DNA from: Polyodon spathula
Lineage: Eukaryota; Chordata; Actinopteri; Acipenseriformes; Polyodontidae
Direction of reading: 5' to 3'
Length of the DNA stretch: 64,000 nt
Assembly (NCBI RefSeq): GCF_017654505.1
Contig: NC_054534.1
Location: 10,718,571 to 10,782,570 of the forward strand
Position numbers and translations under genes: made by a program. Shown here piece after piece: positions 41,722 to 55,200 of the stretch (positions are counted from its first letter, which is position 1; each line of letters starts with the position of its first letter). The notes beneath the pieces were generated by a model that saw only the letters and a program-made list of their open reading frames with translations, was not told the origin of the DNA and did no database searches.

Positions 41722-44080
41722 TGCTACTTGTCCAGTCATATTTATATTGTGGAATTGCGCTTGCAGTAGTGCATAGAGGGGTACATTCACCGTTCTTCAA
41801 CTCCTCCCTTCTATTCACAAAACAAAGACCTTGAGCAGCACATCTTTCAACTTTAAATCTTGACCTGTAGAAAACGGTGGTGATGATGACGGTGGCAGGG
41901 AGAAGCTAGTCCATAAACAGCAGTGAGTGTAACTTTAAGAATGAGGAGTTGAAGAACATGAGCAGGGACAACAAATGAGGAGTGGCATGACATGCAAAAA
42001 CAACAGCAAGGAGGCAGTGGAGTTAACTGTTGCACTTTACGGAGGAGTGGGACCAGACCATATTTCAAATTAACAATGTTGGAAATACCCCACTACACTA
42101 TGTGTCACAAGTATTAATAAAGATAAGCAGTTAATCAGATTATCTGGAGCGACTGATTTACCAATGGTCCATGATGACTCTGGAGGTATTCCTCCATGCC
42201 TTGTATTTATACTATAGTATGCTCAGGACATACATGTCTACAGTCTGATTCTGTTCTCTTACTAACTATCAATACAGCTGTTGCTCCATTCAAGTGCAAC
42301 TAACCACCCTGTTTTAAATGGTTACTGTAGTTAGTTTACCATATTCCCATACATTTCTGCACATACCTTCTCTCCAGTCATTTTAAACCTAAGTTACCGC
42401 AGCAGCTCTACTTGCAAAGTCACCTCCAGCAAACTAGTTTAATAGTGCCAGTACCTTTTCTCTTGTATCATTATCCACCGATTTGCATGAGGTAGCTGAA
42501 AATATGATCAGTGTAGAAATTGTTTCAAACAAAACAAATGCTAAAGTAAATTAATGTGACAATGTCCCAATATGGTGGGTGGTGGTTGCAGTTGACCCAT
42601 AGGGATTTAAAAAAATAAATATTTGAAAAAAAAAAACTCTTTCTGCCTTTTTCCCCTCCCGGCCAGGAAGACTGGTTTAAGCATAATCAGACTAAACCAA
42701 CGATTGATATGCTGACTGCTTTGTCCTAGCACCACAGGTTCTCCTTTTATCCATTCCTTATTCCCTTGCTCAGCCTCGTGAGGGCTGGTGAGTACACTGA
42801 CATACACACAATCATATTGAAACCAGGTCTTAGAAGCTCATCATATAACGTATTTGCTATAGATATCTAGTGTGCAAAAGCGAATTCTTCATATGCAAAA
42901 GAATAGGGAAAGGAGGTTGGAATATGTCATGGGAAAATCGCTGGGCATTAGTGGCATTTCCTTTGCTTGTTTTTGTTTTATAATATGTTTAGTTGTAGGA
43001 TTTTTTTTTTTTTTTTCTCCATAAATTTTACTCCTGTTCTACCCAAGTTAAAATGGCTAATTCCAATGGAGTCTCACCTAACCAATGGATGTTATCCAGT
43101 TACTGAACCCTGGAGCTAGGTGCCCAACCTGGGATGTTTCTGTCTAGACTCACTGGACACCTGCGAGGGGGGGACCGGTGCAGCGCTCCGTCCCTCCCTG
43201 ATCCAGCGAGGGGGCCGGTGCAGCGCTCTGATTCAGCGCACCATTTGGGTCCCCAACCAAGATCGACAGTGTGTTTCTAACCACGCTTACATGGCTGACC
43301 CTCCACATGGCACTGCCTTTACTAACACTATTAGAACATCTTTGTAATGTTGCTGCAAAAATCTTGCCCAGTGTTAGGTATTACTTAAGTTCACATGAGC
43401 AGTTTTCTTTAATCATATGAAAAGCACACTGCTCAGAGCATTTTGAACCTCAATCTCAACTGCTTTTAGTGAAGGAGATGCACTGCAGTCTTGTAAGGCT
43501 CAAAACAAGAACTGAGTGTAATTACAAACCAGGAACTAGTGAGTGAAAGTGTAACAGGAAATAAAATACACACAACTTTTTCTCAAACCATGCATAATGT
43601 GCATGGAAAATGTAAGATAAAATATCACCTGAAGCAGGTAATAAACTAAAGCTAATTGTGTTAATTTGCATATGGATGTGTTTGTGTTTCCTGCTTTGTG
43701 AATTAAACATGATCTGGAAGATAAAACAGAAGCTTATTATCCCTAGCTGGGCACACATATAAGTGGCAGGGATGTAGTGCAGATGGTCTACATCCTATCA
43801 CACTTTAGAGTCTAGAGAACCTCTTGCCTTGTCTCAAAACCTACTTGGATGTTTCTGCAGCACAGGTATAGTAACTGTCAATCCTGCACCCATAAAATAA
43901 TTTTTGTTTCAACATTTCAAGAGGAAATTCAGCACCAATGCTTCATATAAATAAGAGTATTGCATGACGAAGCTGGTACATTATTATAACAATAAAAGCA
44001 CAGGATTTTACAATTCTGTCATGTGCAGGAGCCCAGGACCTCACGCACTCTTTGACTGCTTCTGCTGTTGCTGCCTCAGG
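41722..44080. other. Gene-free region between the transposon and the minisatellite
   Basis: No exon or RNA gene is recognisable. A GC-rich patch at about 43160-43231 contains a direct duplication (GCGAGGGGG..CCGGTGCAGCGCTC, twice), which may be part of an unnamed repeat. The remainder is AT-rich sequence in which I see nothing. Confidence 0.6.
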
Positions 44081-46210
44081 GTGTTCAATAAGCCTGTACA
44101 CTGCACTCGGTGTTCAATAAGCACACTGCACTCAGAGGTGTTCAATAAGCACACTGCACTCAGAGGGTGTTCAATAAGCACACTGCACTCAGAGGGTGTT
44201 CAATAAGCACACTGCACTCAGAGGGTGTTCAATAAGCACACTGCACTCAGAGGGTGTTCAATAAGCACACTGCACTCAGAGGGTGTTCAATAAGCACACT
44301 GCACTCAGAGGGTGTTCAATAAGCACACTGCACTCAGAGGGTGTTCAATAAGCACACTGCACTCAGAGGGTGTTCAATAAGCACACTGCACTCAGAGGGT
44401 GTTCAATAAGCACACTGCACTCAGAGGGTGTTCAATAAGCACACTGCACTCAGAGGGTGTTCAATAAGCACACTGCACTCAGAGGGTGTTCAATAAGCAC
44501 ACTGCACTCAGAGGGTGTTCAATAAGCACACTGCACTCAGAGGGTGTTCAATAAGCACACTGCACTCAGAGGGTGTTCAATAAGCACACTGCACTCAGAG
44601 GGTGTTCAATAAGCACACTGCACTCAGAGGGTGTTCAATAAGCACACTGCACTCAGAGGGTGTTCAATAAGCACACTGCACTCAGAGGGTGTTCAATAAG
44701 CACACTGCACTCAGAGGGTGTTCAATAAGCACACTGCACTCAGAGGGTGTTCAATAAGCACACTGCACTCAGAGGGTGTTCAATAAGCACACTGCACTCA
44801 GAGGGTGTTCAATAAGCACACTGCACTCAGAGGGTGTTCAATAAGCACACTGCACTCAGAGGGTGTTCAATAAGCACACTGCACTCAGAGTGTGTTCAAT
44901 AAGCACACTGCACTCAGAGGGTGTTCAATAAGCACACTGCACTCAGAGGGTGTTCAATAAGCACACTGCACTCAGAGGGTGTTCAATAAGCACACTGCAC
45001 TCAGAGGGTGTTCAATAAGCACACTGCACTCAGGGTGTTCAATAAGCACACTGCACAGGGTGTTCAATAAGCACACTGCACTCAGAGGGTGTTCAATAAG
45101 CACACTGCACTCAGAGGGTGTTCAATAAGCACACTGCACTCAGAGGGTGTTCAATAAGCACACTGCACTCAGAGGGTGTTCAATAAGCACACTGCACTCA
45201 GAGGGTGTTCAATAAGCACACTGCACTCAGAGGGTGTTCAATAAGCACACTGCACTCAGAGGGTGTTCAATAAGCACACTGCACTCAGAGGTGTTCAATA
45301 AGCACATTGCACTCAGAGTGTGTTCAATAAGCACACTGCACTCAGAGGGTGTTCAATAAGCACACTGCACTCAGAGGGTGTTCAATAAGCACACTGCACT
45401 CAGGGTGTTCAATAAGCACACTGCACTCAGAGGGTGTTCAATAAGCACACTGCACTCAGAGGGTGTTCAATAAGCAACTGCACTCAGAGGGTGTTCAATA
45501 AGCACACTGCACTCAGGGTGTTCAATAAGCACACTGCACTCAGAGGGTGTTCAATAAGCACACTGCACTCAGGGTGTTCAATAAGCACACTGCACTCAAT
45601 AAGCACAGCACTCAGGTGTTCAATAAGCACACTGCACTCAGAGGGTGTTCAATAAGCACACTGCACTCAGAGGGTGTTCAATAAGCACACTGCACTCAGA
45701 GGGTGTTCAATAAGCACATTGCACTCAGGGTGTTCAATAAGCCTGTACACTGCACTCGGTGTTCAATAAGCACACTGCACTCAGAGGGTGTTCAATAAGC
45801 ACACTGCACTCAGAGGGTGTTCAATAAGCACATTGCACTCAGAGGGTGTTCAATAAGCACACTGCACTCAGGGTGTTCAATAAGCACATTGCACTCAGAG
45901 GGTGTTCAATAAGCACACTGCACTCAGAGGGTGTTCAATAAGCACACTGCACTCAGGGTGTTCAATAAGCACACTGCACTCAGAGGGTGTTCAATAAGCA
46001 CACTGCACTCAGGGTGTTCAATAAGCACACTGCACTCAGAGGGTGTTCAATAAGCACACTGCACTCAGGGTGTTCAATAAGCACACTGCACTCAAGGTGT
46101 TCAATAAACCTCCACGCTGCACTCAGAGAGTATTCAGTAAACCTCCACACTGCACTCAGAGAGTATTCAGCAAGCCTCCATACTGCACTCAGAGTGTTCA
46201 GTAACCCTCC
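44081..46210. repeat. 29-bp minisatellite, about 70 copies
   Basis: The unit is GTGTTCAATAAGCACACTGC followed by ACTCAGAGG. From about 44167 to 45020 the units are almost identical, with one G-to-T change near 44890. After about 45030 many units are shortened (loss of AGAG) or substituted. The last few, after about 46090, have drifted to forms such as GTATTCAGTAAACCTCCACA. A distinctive unit containing AAGCCTGTACACTGCACTCG occurs at the very start (44081) and again at 45730. Confidence 0.98.
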
Positions 46211-46984
46211 AGGATACATGAAGGAAACAGATGTATAAACTGACATCATTCCAGAGCCATTCATTCTTTCCCTTCACAATGTCCTGCTGCATTTCCTGAA
46301 GGCAGGCCTTGTATTGTGCCTTAAAAGCTGCTCTCTCCACTCTGGCGCTATGGGGGAAGGGGAAGTACACTCATATTGTACAGTGTGCATTTGGCTGCAT
46401 TGCTAGTTGTTTTATATATAAGGGTTCTTTCCATTATTGTTTAAGATTCACATGCAACCCTTAGCCGCAGGCACACGCTGTGGGAACTCCCATTAACATC
46501 CACAAGTGGACAACAGCGTTCCGTTGTGAACATAGCTTTTGAAAGTACATGACAGAAAGACAGCTGTCAGATCCCTTAGGGTTGATGCGCTGCCCTGTAA
46601 GAGAACCCAGCTGCCAACAGAACACTGCCATTATTTTGTCACATTATTTATACAGCTTTTTATTTCTGGAGTAATTGCTTATAGTCACGAGGGGCTAACT
46701 CAAATAGCTGCCAGACATTACATATACCTGTTCAGAGAAGGATATTGAGCACTAAAGGGTTTTGTAGGGCTATGACATTTATAATCACAATCTTAAACTT
46801 ATTTTCCTTATTTTTCTGCTCGGCACAGAGGTTTAAACACTAGGTATGTGCAGCAGTGCCTTAAGAACAAAACACATTAACAATTCTAGACATTGCAAAA
46901 CCTTAAACCAGTTTCTGTACACAGGCTGCCACACAACTCCCTCTCGCTTGCCGAAGCTATACACTGCACGAACAGTGCGTTTTT
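46211..46984. other. Gene-free stretch upstream of MTMR12
   Basis: No supported gene. A minus-strand frame across about 46259-46350 has a coding-like composition (see findings), but nothing around it confirms an exon. Confidence 0.5.
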
Positions 46985-47312
46985 GTCTCCGCCCCGGTAT
47001 CATTCCAAAGGCGTTTCTCCCATGCGCATATATCAGACCGGCTGTTTTCCTGGGATAAGGAGAAGAGGGCGTATGTACTAAATGAATACGAGTGGTGTTC
47101 GGAATGAGTGATGTTGATGGAAACCAATGGTTGTTGCAGCTGAAGCAGTGGTGTACCGTATAAGGAGAAAGGGAAGTTAACTGCGTGCGGTAGCTGTTAG
47201 TAATATGAGTGCGGAAGGGGTGCAGCTTGAATTGGATGCAGGTTATTTCATTTCCTCGGCCAGGAGGCGCCTCTCTACACCTGACTGAATAGATTTTCAC
47301 AAAGTTGCAAAA
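46985..47312 (+). promoter_or_regulatory. MTMR12: Probable MTMR12 promoter and 5' leader
   Basis: A GC-richer stretch immediately upstream of the MTMR12 start codon, with a GC-box-like TCCGCCCCGG at about 46988-46997 and no TATA box at a suitable distance. The transcription start is not determinable from sequence alone. Confidence 0.4.
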
Positions 47313-49205
47313 ATGCTGAGTTTGGGAAGTGGGGGAGGAAAATCTACAAAGCCGTCTTTTGTCTCTTATGTCACTCCAGAGGTAAGTATTTTCTAACTAG
47401 TTTAGTGTTATAAACGGCGGCAAGGGAGTTAGAAGAAGATTACATCTCTACTACTGTATAAATTAGACTACTGGAGCGTATAACTTGTTCTGGGCGGAAT
47501 TACTATTTCTGTACTAACTTGTAATGCTGCTGCACCCTGTGCCAGTGATTGCACGTTTGAAAATGCAGACGAGCACATATGTAGTACCTATATACATAAT
47601 GTATGTGTCAGTTTGTTTATTCATAATGCACATTAGTGTAATGCAACATAATGTACAGTATTACAATGAATATGTACTGTAAATGTGAATATGCACTGTC
47701 GTTTAAATGAAAGCAATACAACGAGATGTAACGCTGGAATAATCTCGTGTGCAGAGTCCGTGAAACTCTGTGTAACTTGATGGATTGCCTTCAGTTTTCT
47801 TTTTCATGTAACAGAACATGTCAAGCATTATTGTTTAAGTGTTGCACTTTAAAGGTTGTTAACAATGTGTTACTATAGCAGGTAGCCTGGTCTTGTATTT
47901 CTTCCTGTAAACGATGCACATTTTGTTGAAGTGTTTTCTTCAACCCAATAGTATGCATATGAAAAGGGGTTAAAAAGACCTGTTTAATGTTACAAAACTA
48001 CAACCAAACAACAGTGTTATGGAAGGTCTGTCTGGGGCCGTTCCCTTTTCTGTTTGTATGGCAGTTCATTTCAAAGTGAACGTGGTTCTGTTGTTTGAGC
48101 ACACTTTGCTGCTTCAACTGAACTCTCCTCACCCAGACTGAGTTTGAATTGTATGTTTCAGTGCAATGTCAAGGTCAGATGAGTTTAAAAAACAATAACA
48201 CGTGACACAGAACCAGCTGAGGGAACTGCTGTGTCTTCCAACTGTAAAAGGGCTTCAAGTTGTTTTTGTTTCAATGTTTTGAACATTTAATGTGGAATTT
48301 TCCACTTTAGAAAAAAAAAAGAGTAAATTAAAAACTGTAACGTTTTGAAAGGTGTGTTTTTGTGGGACCAGGGCTGTTGATAGCTTGGCCAACATGTACT
48401 GTAATCTGCAGGGTTGGGTTCAGAAGCACGTTTTCATAGCTTTACACAAGCTTTCAAAGGCTAACCAATGTTTATTTAAAACTCTGTACATTACAAAGTG
48501 GCGGGATGACAAATAGAAACACTAGCCACATTAGTGCTGTTGTACATTTTTATGTATTTATTTTTAATCCAACCATGTTGCAACTGATATGCTAATTCCC
48601 TCAGCACTTGCCAGATTAAACATCCTGCACAAAGAGATTTTGCTGTAGTGTACTAGTTTTGGGGCTGTTAATATTACCAGATCTGTTTCAATGTCAGTAA
48701 GAATATTTTCAAGTTACATATTTCTACCCCCCCCCCCCCCCCCCCCCCTTTTTTAAAAAAAAAAAAAAATTAATATGAATATGTTAAAAATTTAAATATG
48801 AATATGCTAGTAGTTGGGAAAACACTCCTCATTTAAAAGGAAGTTTTTTTTTGGTAGAAATATAGTTCATACTGTCTGTTAGAAATAGCATGAGGTGATG
48901 GTTTTAAAAAAAAAAAAAAGCACCACCTGCTGATTTGAAGGGACTCTTCACTGATGCATTGAAACTCGTTCTCAGACCTTGGCTCTTCAACACAGATTGC
49001 AGCTGAACATTCATTGTGGTAAGTGGTACTGGTTATGCAGCAAATGCCAAAGCTGTCTGTGGTTTTCAAACCTGGTCATAAAGTACTCCTTTGTTTCAAC
49101 CAGGAACTACGTTTGAGGTTTAAATGTGCATTGTTCACGTGCCTTTGAGAATTTAAACAGCCATTGCTCCACGTTCTGTGTTCATTACCAGGCTATAATA
49201 AAATG

Positions 49206-49241
<36 letters not shown>

Positions 49242-52200
49242 AAACTGGTTGAAACAAAACAAACAAAAAACAAAACAGCTATAACATGATGCAGCAGTAT
49301 GTGTTTTCACAGGCTAATTTTTTCATTTGTCATTCAGGGTCAGATTAAGATTCATGACATTTCACAAGCAAGAATCCAATAGAAATAGTGCTGTGAATTG
49401 AGAGATTGATGGGAAGGGCATATTTGCTCTTGGAAGCTAATGCTGGGGGGGGGGGTTGAATATCCATTTAAAGCTCAAGCACATATTGAAGTTACAGTAA
49501 AATAAACTAAACCCTGTACCCCTATCAAATTGCCACCTGAACAGAGGACCGAAAGAATCCAGTTTGAATGATTCCAGTGGTGAAGTATTCAGACTCATCA
49601 ATTGAACACAATTGAGTTGTGTGTGTGCGCTGCTGTGCGCGCGGAGTGCTGTGTTCCTGTTTCAAGGGCTCCTTGTTCATAGTTATTTCTTCTGATGTGG
49701 TATGTTTGTATATAAACTTTCTACATGAAGGAGGCTTGGAGGCACTGACATTTGTCTTCAAAGATAACAGTCCCTATGTATTTCTTATTAAAATTGACAG
49801 AATTTGTGTTGAAATCAAATAATTTTTTGTTTAACAGCAAGTATTCTTTGCAAACTCAAGGTACAGCTATAGGTTCAACTGTTGCTCCCAATTATGCAAA
49901 CTAATACATGGGCCACTGGGAAGAACAATTTATGAATGACACTGCCTCCAATCGACATTCACAAGACATTTTATTCTGCAAAAGATACTGATGATACATT
50001 ACCAGTATGGACAGGGTCTGAGATGAAACAAAAACTACTTTCATGTCCCAATCACATGCTAAATCTAGCGAAATTAAAGGGATTTTTCAGTACTATTTAT
50101 CCTCAAACTACAGTATATGTAAAACTGTAATCCAGAATAGGTTGTGAATGCTTTATTTTGCTCCACTGAAAGCAGAGGATGTTAAAACTTAACACTTTTC
50201 ATGTGTGTATTTCAAGCTGAAACAGTACAAAAGTAGGCTTTTTTTTTTTTTTTTTAATCTTTGCCATTGTAGTTTCTTCGCAAGAAATAAAGTGGAAAGT
50301 GATTTATTACTCTCCTAATAACAGAAAATAGGATCAGAACAAAACAAAACGTTGATCACTATACGTAACAATTCCCTTGCTAGTTTGGCCAGTGTCTGGA
50401 AAGTGTGAAGCATTTGAGTGATGTGCATTACCTGCCCCTGTATGCCCCGATTCTGTCTCGCTTGCCAAATCTGAAGCATCACTTTGTTGATGTTGTGTTA
50501 ATACCACACATAGGGTTGCCTCCTGGCCCCATAATTCCAGAACACTGGAGATAGAACATGATTTTGAAATTGCCTTTAAACTGAAGGAAATCAACATGTG
50601 AATTGAGCTCTAAACCTTTGCTAAATTGATTCTGTTGATGAATTATCTTGAGGCAGCATGACAATACAGTAACAGCTTTTAACAAATTAAATAAGTGCAA
50701 TCATCAATATTTATTTTATTAAGTTTCAAAAATATATATTAAGTTTCTTTACAGTTTCTAATGGTATATCACCTTCTGCCACTCAAATCATTAATACTGA
50801 CCAGCTGTTCACTATTCCTGACACAAGACTGCGTAAATGTCTGATCAGTCTTATTTAATTGGAGGAGTTGTTGTAAATTAGTGCTATTTGTTACTAATTA
50901 ACAGGATATAAATAGCAACTTTTAAATATTGAGAACTGAAATACTAATTTTATAAAACAGTGTCTTTAATAATCCTACACACGTTTATTCAAGATGTTTT
51001 TTTTATTTTGTAAGATTTGTATTCTCACAATGATTTGGATAATTAAGCAGTATAAATTAAGCAAGTGTTTAGCGCTCAATTTACATTTTCTTTCAGTTTA
51101 GGGCTGGGTTCGGCCTGCGGGCTGCCAATTGAGGAACCCTGGTGTAAAGGGTTATACTGCATTGGCACATGTAAGGACATTGTATAAAGTGCATACTTCT
51201 TCTGCCCAAGGGAGGATGGCAGCCCAGCTGAACACTGCTGTGGGTATATCTTGCTGACTCCTGACCTTCCTTTGCCAGCCGGAGGCACTGTGGTACAAGA
51301 GCAGTCATACAGTACAGGAGCTGTGTTAGGGGACAGTGACGTACATATGGGACATTTATCAGCATTAATTTTGATCTTTCTTGCCTCTTGTGTATCTTTG
51401 TTTGACATGTTGTGTTTTATTTAACAGGACATGAAAATAAAAGAAAAAGAGGAGGGCTTAAAAAGATCAAAGCATCCAGATTTACTGCCAGGTAATGTGT
51501 TAAGCCTATTTTACAGTTCAGTGGGTTTCATAACCTGTTGTACAATATACTGTAATCAGTTCCTGTTGATCCAGAGCACAGCAGTGCCAGAGCTTGGGTA
51601 ATGTTTACATAGCTCCCTGTATGTGAAACAGTGTGAAATATAAATGGAAATCCTCTTCTTGCACCAGTACAGTAAGTGCATTGAGCCAGTGGCAGTGCTG
51701 CATTGCTCTTTGTGCTCCCAGTGTGTTATAGAGGGAATGTGTCTGGGGATCATTAGTCTCCCCGCACTTCAGTGACTCCTACTGGTCAGACCCGTCATTC
51801 CACAGAGGATTCCCAGGCTGGGCCTCGCTTCCAAGGTTCGCTTGCTTGGTAACCTCCATTGCTAAAGCAGGGGTGTCCTATCCTAGTCCTGGAGGACCAT
51901 TCCACTCCAGGTTTAACAGGAAAAAGTATAGAATTACCTAATTCTGTCCTGTGTGGAGGTTTAATTAGCCTGTCGTTACAAAGGTAACACGCAATTCTCC
52001 TGTCAGGACACTGCACTCTGATTGGCTATCATAATATTTAATAAAACAATGAAAAATCCTCTGGCTAAGGTCCCAAGGTCAGTATCCTATACTGCAGTCA
52101 TTAAACATCTAAAGTATTTCATGTTTGGCAGTGAATAAGCAATTTTGTGACCAGAGGTGCTGACTTCCTGACATTTCGTGGTACCTTTGTAAGCACTGCT

Positions 52201-55200
52201 TTAAGCGGTTCACTTAAAAAAATTTAGAACTGTTTTGAAACAAAGACCAGGAGGGGAAGGTCCGTTCACTATATTGGTGTGGACTACAAAATCTACAGGC
52301 CACTTGCTATTAAACGGTGTTCAAGTTGTATTTCTATGATTCTCTCAATAAAATTCCATTAGTTAGTAAGACAGACCCTTTGTTTGTTTTTGTGAAATAG
52401 ACTGTGTTCATGTGGCTAGAGAGTAGTTTGGCTATCCAGAAACCTTTACACTATTTATTATCATACAACAAACACAGCGACACAGTATGATTGTCAGTAG
52501 GTGGCGCTGTATTGTAATTGCTGTGACTGTGCTGCAGGTGAAGTGGTGTTCTGCAGTGCGAACCATGTGCTGAAGTACACCCAGGATGATGTGTCACAGC
52601 ACGGCGTGTACGGGACTCTGCTCTGTACCAACTTCAAGATCGCCTTCATCAGTGACGAGACCTCTTCACAAGAGACGGTGAGTCGTGTTAACTCTTGTAC
52701 CACCGCTTGACAAACCTGGACCAGCATTCTGAATCCTTTTGTAGAACCTGTTTCTTTACCACTGTTATACATTGACATGAACAATCCTCTCTTTTTAAAA
52801 TGTGAGGAAATGTTCCTTCCACTAACCTGGAATGAGGGACCTTGATTATAGGAAGAGGAAGTGCATTGTGAGTGTCATTGCCTCCTGCAAGAAAGCTGAC
52901 AGACATATTGGATCTTTTGGTGTTTCTGTGAAGCAAGCAAATAGACTGCTGTGTAAAATAGTGTAAATAAACATATTTTTGTATCTCTTAAAAATAAATA
53001 CAGCAACTGGTTTGCTTTGACGCACTACTGGTTACTCTGTTAGGAACCTGGCATCCAGTTTAGCTTGCTTCCAGTAAATGTTTGAAAAAACACATTGCAC
53101 AATTTCTTTAAAACATCTTCAACGAAAAAGATACTAGCTGCACCAAAGAGTCATTGACTTGGTTGCTCTGTGATATTAGCAGCGGCTTATAAATACTGCA
53201 GTGAGCAGGCTTCTTTTCTGTCGCAAGACCTTCATATCTACAAATAGCTGTGCACTGCCAAGATTAGCTGGACAAAGAGCTTTTTTTTTTTTCCTCACAG
53301 ATCAGCACCTCATTAAACCACAGAAGCAAACCAAGACCTATTAGCTGTGTGTGTATAAGTGGCTTTAAGATGGTTTTATATCTGAATGTATTGTTGTTCT
53401 GATAATTTTCCTGAAATAGACTTTTCACTAATTTGCTTATTTTGACAATTTTCCAAGATTTTCAGTTCCAGTGGTTTGATTTAATGTGCACAGCAAATCA
53501 AAACTAGAGAAGTAATGGGGTGTTGTAATAAATGTGCACCCTGCTCTGTCACTGACGTAATATTCCTGGAAATTTAAGATGCACTGTTTAACCATTTTTT
53601 GCTTCTCAAATAGTTTGCGTCTTAAATTCAAGTACAGTATAATGATGCGTGTATTACAATCGCCAACAAAAGACTTGACTACCTCGGTACACAAACAGCA
53701 ACATAACTGACTGCCGAGAAAAGATGAATAAAGTCACCACTGCCAAAAACACAAGCAACAACGTAACTTACTGCCGAGAAAAGACAAACCAAAACGTTAC
53801 TGACCGATCTCCTATCATCCATGACACAAGGCAGCCATTTTCAAAGAAGTGACCTTGGCTTCCTGAGGAATTCAAAGAAGCTTTTACAATCTCAGCATTT
53901 CTAAAAATACAGGACCAGCTTGGACAGATCGGAAATGCCGATCAGACCCCTGTATTTTTGTGACATGCCAAACAATACCACAGTTCAGAAATTGGGAGAA
54001 AAGCAGGTGTGAATAATCTCCATATGCACATGTTCTGTTAGTTGGTTTTGTACATATCGTTCTGACTGTTGGGTTTGCAATGCGATTAATGCTGGGTTAC
54101 ATGCCTGATGTAGTGGAGTGTTATGTCTTGCTTGCTGTTGCCAGGATGTGTGATGCCATGAGTGAGCGAGTAGTGTGTGTACAACAGAGACACCATCTTA
54201 AGTATTATACCGTGCGCAGCACAATAAGAGCTCTGTGGTGAATCTACAACGACGCTGTTTCGGGTCAGATTTGTACGATACGACAGCATAATTGAGGTTG
54301 TGTCTTTCTAAAGGCATATTTATTTGATTTCTTTTTTTCTCAAATTTAGGGTGGTAAAATTGGGCTGTGTCTTAAATTTGAAGGAATACGGTACTTGTTT
54401 ATACTACATTGCTGCAGAAATATGTGTCTGTAGTTTTATAGTTTACATAATGTCGGGAATATATTTTTTTTTTTTTGTTTAGGCACCTCCGTTTAGGAAT
54501 AAACTTTTAAGAGAAAATGATATTCCCCTGACTTGCGTGGACCACATCTACGGAGGTTTGTGTGTAATATTTCAATTGTTTATTCCTTCATTCCAAGCCC
54601 CAGTGTTTGCTTATTGTTTCGTATTTTTGTATGTGTGTTGAATTGATTAGTCAGTTCTGATAAGACGCTACAGCAGCATTTCTGTCTTATTCTTCACACT
54701 GTAGCAGCCTGGGAGGGCCCTTGTAAAAGTTAACCAGTTAACTACATTTTTCACGTGGTTATAAAATGCAATTGCCATACAGTGGTTTACCATGGGTTTC
54801 CATATTTTTTTAATATGCTTTACCATACCGCGTCTTGGTGAAACAATGCTTTACCATGTTTTTACTGTGCTTCATCATATTTTGCTGCGCTCTTTGGTAA
54901 ACTTTTAGAAGGATGAGGACGCACTGTTTTTGTCGTAAGAGACATTCAGGCTGTTTTTAGCCATCTAAAGAGGATATACAAAGCTGGTAGAATATTCTAA
55001 TGTAAATCTCACAGAAGCTGCCACTGTAATGAAACTACAGCTCTATAAAGTGTGAACTTTGTGTAAGGCATCAACAGTAATTTGAGTTGACCTCTATTGC
55101 TTTCAATCAGGAAGCATCATCATAATAACACTTTAGACAAGCGGTTGCCTGAGCCAATGAAAAACCTGTATGTCCTTGTCAGAGTCAATCGGTGATACTG

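Noticed and set aside
44081..46210. Possible CRISPR array or repeat-protein gene in the 29-bp repeat
   Set aside because: There are no unique spacers, as the units are directly adjacent, and the genome is clearly vertebrate. Open frames in the array rotate with the 29-base period and hit stops.
46833..47300. A 155-residue open frame on the minus strand upstream of MTMR12
   Set aside because: No recognisable domain and low-complexity composition. It overlaps the probable MTMR12 promoter and leader, and no splice context or polyadenylation signal supports a gene.
54760..54905. Repeated TTTACCAT/ATGGTAAA words
   Set aside because: Short palindromic words suggest an old repeat, but no consistent ends or period could be drawn.
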